NCBI GenBank assembly: GCA_001789205.1
Contig: MFYT01000034.1
Location: 1 to 11,687, forward strand
DNA: 11,687 nucleotides
Reading direction: 5' to 3'
From: Candidatus Raymondbacteria bacterium RIFOXYA2_FULL_49_16
GTDB lineage: Bacteria > Fibrobacterota > OXYB2-FULL-49-7 > XYB2-FULL-49-35
Both the position numbers and the translations under genes were made by a program. The notes under the pieces were generated by a model that made no database searches, was not told where the DNA came from, and worked only from the letters and a program-made list of their open reading frames with translations. This document shows, piece after piece, positions 5,820 through 11,554 of the stretch (within the stretch, counting starts at the first letter, position 1; each line of letters begins with the position of its first letter).

Positions 5820-5892
5820 GAGCCGTATGAGCCGAGAGGTTCACGTCCGGTTCTGGGAGCAGCGAGGGGGGAGGTTCCTCTCGTTGACTCAC
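5820..5892 (+). ncRNA. Inner intron domains V and VI
   Basis: Domain V is the 34-base hairpin 5820-5853. The lower stem GAGCCG pairs with CGGTTC and holds the AGC triad. The upper stem TGAGCC pairs with GGTTCA around a GAGA tetraloop. Domain VI (about 5860-5886) pairs GCGAG with CTCGT. A5887 is a candidate branch-point adenosine a few bases before the 3' end. Domain V looks fully catalytic, so the RNA could still splice if maturase is supplied. Confidence 0.82.
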
Positions 5893-6585
5893 TTTGTCGT
5901 AGCCGGAAGGACCCGCGAAACACTCGAAAACCAGGCCCTGCCCGCCATACGGGCGTTTCTGATGAAACGGGGACTGTTATTGTTGGCGGAGAAGACACGC
6001 ATCGTCAACATACGCGAAGGATTTGAGTTTCTCGGGCAACACCTGAGAAAGTATGATAACGGCAAGCTTATCACCAAACCGGCATCGGGCTCCCTTCGAA
6101 AGATACAGGACGCGGTGACGGAAATACTCAAATCACATGACGCGGGTTCCGTGTATTCAATGATACGGCGGTTGAACCAGATACTACGGGGATACTGCAA
6201 TTACCACAGGAGCTCATGCGCGAGCAGAATGTTTGGGCGATTGGACAGTTGGATGTACGGCGCAATCCGGCAATGGCTCCATGGCCGTCACCCGAACAAG
6301 GGGCGGCGATGGATGCTGAGGAAATACTACCGGTCGCGGAATGGCTACCGGTGGATATTTCACGCCAAGCGTACGAATGAAAACGGGAGGACAGCGATCC
6401 TGGATTTGCAGCAGGCCAGCATGATAAGCATTATCCGGCACGTGAAAATACGGTCTGAGGCGAATCCGTATGATCCCGCCTGGACAGATTACTTTGCAGA
6501 TCGCAAGAGGAATAAGCGATATTGTAATCCGGACCGGCGCTTTATCGAGGAGTGTGGGCCGTCCCATGACAGGGATTGCCTTTGA
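5893..6585 (+). pseudogene. C-terminal fragment of a second group II intron reverse transcriptase (CL/B-like)
   Basis: The frame resumes at TTT 5893 with F-V-V-A-G-R-T-R-E-T-L-E, the residues that normally follow YADD in intron reverse transcriptases. It continues 'LLLLAEKTRIVNIREGFEFLGQHLRKY' (RT 6-7), the maturase part 'LNQILRGYCNYHRSSCASRMFGRLDSWMY' and 'RRHPNK'-like 'GRHPNKGRRWMLRKYYRS', then 'HVKIRSEANPYDPAWTDYF'. This family usually has a C-terminal HNH endonuclease; here the protein ends soon after YF (...FIEECGPSHDRDCL) with no Cys-x-x-Cys/HNH. The open frame extends upstream to 5827, but that part is domain V/VI RNA of the inner intron. The N-terminal half with the catalytic aspartates is missing. 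Confidence 0.85.
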
Positions 6586-6592
6586 AGTGCTT

Positions 6593-6626
6593 GAGCCGTA
6601 TGAGCAGAAACCATCATGTACGGTTC
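6593..6626 (+). ncRNA. Outer intron domain V
   Basis: GAGCCGTA (6593-6600) pairs with TACGGTTC (6619-6626), an exact 34-base domain V frame with the AGC triad. The upper part (TGAGCAGAAACCATCA) keeps only a few pairs, unlike the perfect upper stem of the inner intron, so this ribozyme is probably decayed. Confidence 0.72.
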
Positions 6627-6657
6627 TGAGGGCTATCTATTACCCACAAACATACGG

Positions 6658-6963
6658 TCATTTCACCGGCTGAGTCCATTTCTCGATAGCTTTTGATGAT
6701 TCACGTTTCCATTTTTCTATCTTGGTCCTCAGCTTCCGCATATTTTTAATTGCTTTTCTACAGAATCTTGCCTGTGCCTCAGACAGACATTTTGTGATCG
6801 TTTTTTTGTTTTCTTTCCTAGTCCATATATAATAAGGGCCATGCCAATTCTTTTTGTCGTCGGCACAACAGCAGCCTCTTTTACCGCACGGACCATACCT
6901 CTTCATGATCGTTCCTGTTAAGATATAGTCCAACCCTGCGATTTGATTCTTTTCTGTTTTCAC
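6658..6963 (-). CDS. DUF6788-like small cysteine-rich protein
   Basis: A 101-residue basic protein. The core 'RYGPCGKRGCCCADDKKNWHGPYYIWTRKENKKTITKCLSEAQ' fits the DUF6788 pattern (G-x-C-G-x-x-x-C-x-C ... H-G-P-Y-Y). A lysine/arginine-rich helical tail follows. Proteins like this are of unknown role and often lie beside transposase genes; the Cys cluster could bind a metal. Translation likely starts at GTG 6963 behind AGAGGG; an internal ATG at 6906 is possible. It is divergent from the transposase remnant at 7026, with a 15-base inverted repeat between them. The stop lies right against the end of the intron remains. Confidence 0.6.
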   Translation of the reverse strand: MKTEKNQIAGLDYILTGTIMKRYGPCGKRGCCCADDKKNWHGPYYIWTRKENKKTITKCLSEAQARFCRKAIKNMRKLRTKIEKWKRESSKAIEKWTQPVK

Positions 6964-6987
6964 GACATCCCTCTTTATGGTATCTTA

Positions 6988-7002
6988 AAGTATAATATAC
7001 TT
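6988..7002. repeat. 15-base inverted repeat between divergent genes
   Basis: AAGTATA-A-TATACTT is a perfect inverted repeat between the DUF6788-like gene and the transposase remnant. Being AT-rich and in a divergent promoter gap, it could be an operator or hold overlapping -10 boxes. Confidence 0.45.
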
Positions 7003-7025
7003 AAAGACAACAACATGGGGTAGTC

Positions 7026-7184
7026 ATGAAAGACTCGTGGACAAGTAATGAGTTCTTTTCCGTGGATCTCGGTGATGAGCGACTGAATAAACGATTGTCA
7101 ATGCTTTCCCATAGGTTTACACAATCACCGCTCAGCCCAATAAATCAGGCATGTGAAAATTGGTCCGAGATAAAAGCGGCGTAG
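7026..7184 (+). pseudogene. IS4/Tn5-type transposase, N-terminal remnant
   Basis: The 52 codons from ATG 7026 read 'MKDSWTSNEFFSVDLGDERL' then 'NKRLSMLSHRFTQSPLSPIN' and 'QACENWSEIKAA'. This is the N-terminal DNA-binding domain of Tn5-like IS4-family transposases (W-x-x-x-E-F..DLGD-x-R-L-N-K-R-L ... Q-A-C-x-x-W-x-E-x-K-A-A-Y-R-F). The frame stops exactly where 'YRFF' should follow, and none of the DDE catalytic domain is found downstream. It is a truncated insertion sequence, cut at the join to the next TA cassette. Confidence 0.78.
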
Positions 7185-7204
7185 TAATTTTTAAAACCTT
7201 TTTA

Positions 7205-7238
7205 TTGCTTTTTATTATAACTCTAATTATATTATAAT
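7205..7238 (+). promoter_or_regulatory. Promoter of the brnTA operon
   Basis: TTGCTT (7205-7210), 17 bases, TATATT (7228-7233). An overlapping TATAAT lies at 7233-7238. The predicted start would leave a leader of about ten bases or fewer before ATG 7251, with no Shine-Dalgarno. Confidence 0.5.
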
Positions 7239-7250
7239 TATACATTAATT

Positions 7251-7550
7251 ATGAATAAGATTGAATTTATCTGGGATGAAAAGAAAGCAGAATTAAATTA
7301 CAAGAAACATGGGGTCACCTTTAACGAAGCTGTGACGGTTTTTTATGATGAGTTCGCAACAGAATATTTTGATGAGGAGCATTCTGATGATGAAGACAGG
7401 TATTTGCTTCTTGGCATTAGTTCTCAGTTACGAACCCTTATCGTTTGCTATTGTTCACGAGAAAACAACAAGGTGATCCGAATCATATCGGCTCGAAAAG
7501 CAACAAAAAATGAATCAAAATACTATAGGAGGTTCCCAAATGAAAGATGA
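7251..7550 (+). CDS. brnT: BrnT toxin
   Basis: A complete 99-residue BrnT. It starts 'KIEFIWDEKKAELNYKKHGVTFNEAVTVF', the standard F-x-W-D-x-x-K-A-x-x-N-x-x-K-H-G-V-x-F motif. It goes on through 'DEEHSDDEDRYLLLGISS' and ends with 'VIRIISARKATKNESKYYRRF'. By family knowledge it is a RelE-fold ribonuclease that inhibits translation and is neutralised by BrnA. No ribosome binding site is seen, and the leader is very short, as for the HigB toxin. The antitoxin gene overlaps its end by 11 bases. It shares the family with the broken BrnT at 2911 but is clearly not a recent copy. Confidence 0.9.
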   Translation: MNKIEFIWDEKKAELNYKKHGVTFNEAVTVFYDEFATEYFDEEHSDDEDRYLLLGISSQLRTLIVCYCSRENNKVIRIISARKATKNESKYYRRFPNER

Positions 7551-7755
7551 ATATGATTTCTCAAAGATGAAGGGCAGAAAGAACCCGTATGCCCAGCTTC
7601 TTAAGCAGCAAATTACGATTAGGATCAATAAAAATGCTCTGGGCTATTTCAAGGATCTTTCTACAGAGATTGGTGTCCCCTACCAGAACCTGATTGATTC
7701 CTATTTAACAGATTGTGCCACGCATCACCGTAAGCTTCAAATGAAATGGGCATAA
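7540..7755 (+). CDS. brnA: BrnA-type antitoxin
   Basis: The start at ATG 7540 was chosen because ATAGGAGG lies just upstream; a longer frame from 7510 would begin inside the toxin gene without a binding site. The 71-residue protein begins 'MKDEYDFSKMKGRKNPYAQLLKQQITIRI', where the K-G-R-x-N-P-Y segment is typical of the antitoxin tail that covers the toxin. A ribbon-helix-helix part follows (ALGYFKDLSTEIGVPYQNLIDSYL). The strong ribosome binding site against none for the toxin would keep the antitoxin in excess. A cut-off attC-like arm lies about 67 bases downstream, marking this as the last part of an old cassette. Confidence 0.87.
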   Translation: MKDEYDFSKMKGRKNPYAQLLKQQITIRINKNALGYFKDLSTEIGVPYQNLIDSYLTDCATHHRKLQMKWA

Positions 7756-7822
7756 AGAATTAAACGATCCAAAGAGTCGCCATTCCTGACGACGAAGCGC
7801 CATGAAAAGGTAAAGGCAGCGG

Positions 7823-7840
7823 GGCAACTCCGCGCAACAC
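7823..7840 (+). repeat. Truncated attC-like site 5 (left arm only)
   Basis: GGCAACTCCGCGCAACA (about 7823-7839) is identical to the start of attC-like site 3 (2047-2063), including R'' GCGCAAC. After that, nothing of the stem, loop or R' GTTG is found. The site is cut right after its first arm, so this cassette can no longer be excised precisely. Confidence 0.62.
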
Positions 7841-7857
7841 TATGGATTCTTTCTGAA

Positions 7858-8289
7858 ATGGTTACCTCTTTAATTGTCTTTTTTATATTTTTTACATTTA
7901 TTTCTTTTTGTTTTTCTCAAGAACCGTCGACTTTCAGAGCTGTTTCTTCGGACATAATTATTATGCCTTTCTCATATCCCACGCAAGGCCTTTCCAAATA
8001 TTTCAAGCCAAACTGGGGTGGGGTCGGATTTGGGTTTGATTATTTCTGGTCCAAACATCGTGGCCTGGTTTGTGATGCAATGTTATACGAACAAAGTTCA
8101 CCGACCCAACCATTTTCATCTGGAGAAAATTGGGTAAAAGACCATAATGTTATACTACTTAATTTAAACGCTAATTATTCATTTTTAATTTTAAATTCAA
8201 ATAAACCCTATTTCTATCCCTACACTGGACTTGGCGTCGGATGGTTGAAAACGAATGGAATAGACTCATTCGCTAACCATAACACATAA
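7858..8289 (+). CDS. Beta-barrel-like outer membrane protein, truncated
   Basis: A 143-residue protein with a clear signal peptide (MVTSLIVFFIFFTFISFCFS, cut before QEP). Alternating aromatic strands follow: 'GGVGFGFDYFWSKHRGLVCDAMLY', 'HNVILLNLNANYSFLIL', 'PYFYPYTGLGVGWLK'. The last is typical of small porin-like barrels ('Y-P-Y-x-G-x-G-x-G'). A full barrel needs about eight strands; this one ends after about four, so the C-terminal half is missing. No ribosome binding site or promoter is seen in the short gap after the broken attC. Both ends therefore look cut by rearrangement. Function unknown. Confidence 0.5.
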   Translation: MVTSLIVFFIFFTFISFCFSQEPSTFRAVSSDIIIMPFSYPTQGLSKYFKPNWGGVGFGFDYFWSKHRGLVCDAMLYEQSSPTQPFSSGENWVKDHNVILLNLNANYSFLILNSNKPYFYPYTGLGVGWLKTNGIDSFANHNT

Positions 8290-8297
8290 GAAACGCG

Positions 8298-9203
8298 ATG
8301 CGCAGTATGACCATAAAAACAACTCTCGGAGCAAGTGCAACCAGGCGCACGCGCCAAACTCTGATAATTCTTTTTCTCGCCATGGCATTTTTTGCCACAG
8401 TCATGCATCACCAGGCAAAGAGCAGCGCCAAAATTGTCAAAAAATATTCATCCGCAACTATGGCCCTCAGGACAATAATCCAGACAACAAATCCGCGCGT
8501 CATAGGATTTGGTGAGTTCCACCAGCAGGAGGACACCAGCGGCATTCCCTCTGCCCTGAAACTGTTCACCGACTCTCTGCTTCCGGAGCTTGCGACAATT
8601 ACTTCAGACCTCATCATTGAGACCTGGATGCCTGAGGGAGACTGCGGCGAAGCAGAGGAGCAGGTTGTGGAAGATATTCAGGAGACTATCAAGCGTCCTG
8701 AAACCACGGTGAACGAAGTTGAGGCGCTTATTCTAAAGGCGGCTGATCTAGGGGTTCAGCCCCATATTCTAGAATTGTCATGCGAAAATTACAAAAAGCT
8801 CCAGGAGTCGGACACAAGCGTTGATTACGACACGCTCCTTGCCATGATTCCCCGGCAGATAGAGGAAAAGTGCGCGGTCATTCTTGGGTCCAGACTGGAC
8901 AGCTCTTCCCTGGCGCCTTTGATCGCGATTTACGGCGGTGCGCTGCACAACGACATTGCACCTGATTCTGGCATGGGCAACGCCGCATTTGGCCCTGCGC
9001 TAAAGAAAATGACAAAGGGCAAGTATGTGGAAGTCGATGTTTTTGTGCCTGAATTTATTGCCAGCGACGAGGAGTACCGGAAAGAGACGTGGTTTCCGGC
9101 ATATCAGAAAAACGCGGGTCCTGATAGCGTGATTCTATTCAGGCCAGGCCCGGACAGGTTTGTTATCATTCTGCGTACAACAGGCAACCCTGCGGTCAAA
9201 TAG
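8298..9203 (+). CDS. Membrane-anchored TIKI/ChaN-like protein
   Basis: A 301-residue protein. Residues about 19-36 form one hydrophobic segment (TLIILFLAMAFFATVM), a signal anchor, with the rest outside the inner membrane. The body carries G-F-G-E-F-H at 70-75 and Y-G-G-A-L-H at 212-217. A GE-x-H motif near the start and a G-x-x-H motif later are shared by the TraB/TIKI, ChaN and erythromycin-esterase-like superfamily, where Glu and His bind a metal or act in catalysis. The link is inference from motif order; overall similarity was not tested. The tail 'KYVEVDVFVPEFIASDEEYRKETWF' is acidic and aromatic. The start could also be ATG 8307. No clear ribosome binding site. The substrate is unknown. 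Confidence 0.55.
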   Translation: MRSMTIKTTLGASATRRTRQTLIILFLAMAFFATVMHHQAKSSAKIVKKYSSATMALRTIIQTTNPRVIGFGEFHQQEDTSGIPSALKLFTDSLLPELATITSDLIIETWMPEGDCGEAEEQVVEDIQETIKRPETTVNEVEALILKAADLGVQPHILELSCENYKKLQESDTSVDYDTLLAMIPRQIEEKCAVILGSRLDSSSLAPLIAIYGGALHNDIAPDSGMGNAAFGPALKKMTKGKYVEVDVFVPEFIASDEEYRKETWFPAYQKNAGPDSVILFRPGPDRFVIILRTTGNPAVK

Positions 9204-9291
9204 AGAAGAAAATTTATTTTCTATAAAGGTTTGCGGTGGATATGAATGGCGCTGAAGGTGAAAAATGTTTATTTTTAGCATAGAGGGAAAT

Positions 9292-9570
9292 ATGTCAAAG
9301 AAAGCATTGTTCAAAAGAATTTCAACCAGACTTAAGAATATGGGCGCAAACAAGGTTGGTATTTTCGGTTCATATGCCAGAGGAGAGGACAATAAAAAGA
9401 GCGACATTGATGTTCTTGTTCATTTTAAGAATAGAAAAAGCCTTCTTCAAATGGTGGAAATAGAACAGGCGCTTTCCGAGGAACTTGGCATAAAAGTCGA
9501 TCTTCTCACAGAACAAGCCATAAGCCCTTATTTGATCGATCGAATAAAGAAGGAAACAATACCAGTCTAG
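9292..9570 (+). CDS. mntA: MntA nucleotidyltransferase antitoxin
   Basis: Start ATG 9292 behind AGAGGGAAA gives 92 residues; an ATG at 9265 would add an unconvincing MFIFSIEGN. The minimal nucleotidyltransferase signature is complete: G26-S-Y-A-R-G and, ten residues on, D38-x-D40 (KSDIDVLV). In the HepT-MntA system this enzyme adds AMP to the HepT toxin near its active site and blocks it. The order here, mntA then hepT separated by seven bases, is common. An inverted repeat, AGAAAAT-TT-ATTTTCT (9207-9222), upstream may be an operator. No attC-like site is seen around it, so this pair appears to lie outside the array. Confidence 0.9.
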   Translation: MSKKALFKRISTRLKNMGANKVGIFGSYARGEDNKKSDIDVLVHFKNRKSLLQMVEIEQALSEELGIKVDLLTEQAISPYLIDRIKKETIPV

Positions 9571-9577
9571 AATCCCG

Positions 9578-9907
9578 ATGAAAAAAGACGATAGCGTTTA
9601 TATTCAGCATATGCTGGACGCCATTAAACGGGTTGAAGAATACATCGGCGGGACTGATAATTCAGGTTTCTGTGGCAATAAAATGCTACAAGCCGCCGTA
9701 TGCAGGGAGATTGAAATTATCGGCGAGGCATCAAAGCATCTTTCAAGGGGCTTTAAGGCGAAACACCCGGACATTCCCTGGAAGGCGATAGCCGGTATGC
9801 GGGACAAGCTGATTCATGATTATTTTGGCATTGACTACAATGCGGTTTGGGACACGGCGATCAAAGATATTCCGTTTTTACGATCATTGCTTTTAAAACC
9901 TGTCTAA
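9578..9907 (+). CDS. hepT: HepT (HEPN) ribonuclease toxin
   Basis: A 109-residue HEPN-domain protein. The catalytic R-x4-H-x-Y motif is seen as R75-D-K-L-I-H80-D-Y82-F. The upstream helices 'YIQHMLDAIKRVEEYI' and 'AAVCREIEIIGEASKHL' are typical of HepT. It is an RNase that dimerises and is AMPylated on the tyrosine of the motif by MntA. It lies seven bases after mntA and is surely co-transcribed. It ends 21 bases before the end of the convergent hexosaminidase gene; no clear terminator is seen in that gap. Confidence 0.92.
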   Translation: MKKDDSVYIQHMLDAIKRVEEYIGGTDNSGFCGNKMLQAAVCREIEIIGEASKHLSRGFKAKHPDIPWKAIAGMRDKLIHDYFGIDYNAVWDTAIKDIPFLRSLLLKPV

Positions 9908-9928
9908 TAATTATTCCCCAAGCTTTTG

Positions 9929-11413
9929 TTACCATGAGCGCTGTCTTGAAAGCCGCTCAAACAACAATTTCATCTTCCGCTTTCGCGACCAATTTTCCGT
10001 CCGTATTTCCGAACCGTACAAATACCCCTTGAAGGCCCTGGCAAAGGCCTTGTCCAAAGCATCGGCCCTATTGAGAAGTTTTGCCAAGTCGCGCAGGGTT
10101 TTTGGTATGTCTTTGTTTTTAAAAGATGCGGATTGGGTTTCCACTTCAATTGCTTTGAAGGCCAGGTAATGTACCCGGATGTCAAAATACAGCTTGAATA
10201 GATCGAATTCGTTTCTATTTTTCGCGGGTGTAATTTTCGCGAGTACGGCCCTGGCTTTGCTGACATTAGAGAGTACACCGGCAATGGCCCGATTGTCACT
10301 GGTTTTGCTCTGCGTCAACCAGGTGGGGTCGGAAAAGAGGGCTTCGCGGAAAGCACGCGCAGCAGGTGGTGTGAGATTGAACCGCTCCTGCGCATAGTTT
10401 TCAGCAAAGGTCGAGGGGTCCAGAGGACTGTCCTGGTTTATGGCAGTGACAAAAGCAGCCAGCAGCAGGTGGCATCCTTTTAACGGAAACACGCGGCGTA
10501 TAGTGTGCATTTCAATGGGTTCGTAATCAGCGGCCCACTCAAAACCGTATATGCCTGAGGTTGACCACGATGTGAGAATGACGCCTTTATATCCGGTACG
10601 GCGAGCATAAGGGATAAAATCACTGAAATTACGCAAATGTTTTTCATAGCTGACAAGGAAATGATCATCAGGGTGCGAACGGAGCGCGGGTGCGCCCCAG
10701 AATTCAAGACCTGTTTTTAGCAGTGGCGCCGGGTCGCCAAAATGATCCATGGCCCAGCCGTAATTCCAGTCAACCAGTACAATATCTTTGGGCAGGTCAG
10801 CGGCAGCTTCGGGGTGGGCCAAAAGCATGTCGGCCCAAATAATCGGCCTGCGGCCCAGATCCTTGACTATTTTGCACATAACCTTGACATAGTCGACAAA
10901 CAGTTTTGATTTTCCTTTTTTTAAGGCTTTGGCGGAGCAGTCCGGGCATTTACCGAGCAGATAGGTTTCGTCGCAGCCAATGTGCAGATATTTCGAGTCG
11001 TGGGTTTTGCAGAGTTCGGCAAAAAGGTCGGAGAAAAGTTCGGCTGCCTGGCCGGGTTTCAGTGGACAAAGCTGGCAGATGTCTTTTTTGTCCTCGCGGA
11101 GCGCGGCGTATCGCGTGTGGCGGAGAATATATTCCACATGGCCGAAACATTGTTGGAGCGGGATGACGTCGAGGTTGAGCTTAGTGCAATGGTTTAAGAA
11201 ATCATTGACCTCTTTAGGCGTATATGCGTTTGCAGACGGAATTATCGGGTGCTTTTGAAAGGGGTAGCTGGCCTCCCACTCCATTATCAACGTATTCAGG
11301 CCAAAATCTTTGATTTTGCGGGCCATTTCTTTCAGGGCATTGAGTGTCATGACTTGGATACGAAGGTCAAGATGAAATCCACGGACTGAAAAAGTGGAGG
11401 TTTGGGGGGGCAT
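9929..11413 (-). CDS. GH20 beta-N-acetylhexosaminidase (GcnA-like)
   Basis: The start at 11413 (MPPQTSTFSVRGFHLDLR) was chosen because AAAAGGAAC lies upstream and the barrel begins right there; the longer reading to 11524 adds an unlikely 37 residues. The 494-residue protein opens with 'RGFHLDLRIQ', then 'FGLNTLIMEWEASYPF', 'PLQQCFGHVEYILRH' and the catalytic pair D148-E149 in 'YLHIGCDETYLLG'. The Asp assists the substrate acetamido group and the Glu is the acid in GH20 enzymes. Later 'WADMLLAHPEA', 'VDWNYG' and 'GVILTSWS' fit the barrel. No N-terminal GH20b domain and no signal peptide, as in cytoplasmic GcnA-type enzymes, so it likely releases N-acetylhexosamine from imported oligosaccharides. 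The C-terminal 150 residues are helical and of unknown role. Confidence 0.9.
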   Translation of the reverse strand: MPPQTSTFSVRGFHLDLRIQVMTLNALKEMARKIKDFGLNTLIMEWEASYPFQKHPIIPSANAYTPKEVNDFLNHCTKLNLDVIPLQQCFGHVEYILRHTRYAALREDKKDICQLCPLKPGQAAELFSDLFAELCKTHDSKYLHIGCDETYLLGKCPDCSAKALKKGKSKLFVDYVKVMCKIVKDLGRRPIIWADMLLAHPEAAADLPKDIVLVDWNYGWAMDHFGDPAPLLKTGLEFWGAPALRSHPDDHFLVSYEKHLRNFSDFIPYARRTGYKGVILTSWSTSGIYGFEWAADYEPIEMHTIRRVFPLKGCHLLLAAFVTAINQDSPLDPSTFAENYAQERFNLTPPAARAFREALFSDPTWLTQSKTSDNRAIAGVLSNVSKARAVLAKITPAKNRNEFDLFKLYFDIRVHYLAFKAIEVETQSASFKNKDIPKTLRDLAKLLNRADALDKAFARAFKGYLYGSEIRTENWSRKRKMKLLFERLSRQRSW

Positions 11414-11439
11414 GGTACAGTTCCTTTTAAGAAGATTTT

Positions 11440-11469
11440 TATAAACGGTTGACCATTGGTTTCTCTCAA
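11440..11469 (-). promoter_or_regulatory. Possible promoter of the hexosaminidase gene
   Basis: On the minus strand TTGAGA (11469-11464), 18 bases, TTTATA (11445-11440). It would give a leader of about 20-25 bases before the ATG at 11413. A plausible but not strong match. Confidence 0.35.
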
Positions 11470-11554
11470 GAACCCGCTGTAAATATAAGATATTTGAGTT
11501 CAGGCTGGATATGGATTGACGCAAGGGATGGAAGACCCGGTAAGAGGTACGAGG

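Larger units (their letters stand above)
4051..5892 (+). mobile_element. Inner group II intron, class D (RmInt1-like)
   Basis: A predicted intron of about 1.84 kb, close to the known size of RmInt1 (about 1.9 kb). Upstream of the enzyme are 517 bases of ribozyme sequence with perfect stems such as CGCCTCT/AGAGGCG (4062-4079) and ACTGTCC/GGACAGT (4157-4173). They end in the typical 'GAGCGTAGTAGCGAAGAGGC' block at 4471-4490. After the enzyme come domain V (5820-5853) and domain VI ending about CTCAC at 5892. The 3' junction is well placed because coding sequence resumes exactly with F-V-V of another reverse transcriptase. The 5' end, GTGAGG at 4051, is my best guess; GTGTAG near 3993 is an alternative. 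GTCGTC at 4260-4265 could be EBS1. Confidence 0.72.
3500..6640 (+). mobile_element. Outer group II intron, degraded and interrupted
   Basis: I assign three parts to one older intron: a structured gene-free 5' stretch (about 3540-4050), a C-terminal reverse transcriptase fragment (5893-6585) and a domain V hairpin (6593-6626). A second intron (about 4051-5892) lies between the first two. The 5' boundary is not fixed; candidates with a GTG start include 3547. After domain V I cannot find a convincing domain VI or a clean 3' end before the neighbouring gene at 6658. The RT N-terminal half and any HNH endonuclease domain are missing. The element cannot be self-mobile. That the 5' stretch and the 3' part belong to the same intron is inference from order and spacing. 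Confidence 0.55.

Noticed and set aside
5827-5892. Start of the 252-codon frame as a genuine N-terminus
   Set aside because: These 22 codons are domain V/VI RNA of the inner intron; real protein similarity begins at 5893.
9929-11258. Plus-strand open frames opposite the hexosaminidase
   Set aside because: All are antisense to a long, well-recognised GH20 gene and show no protein features of their own.
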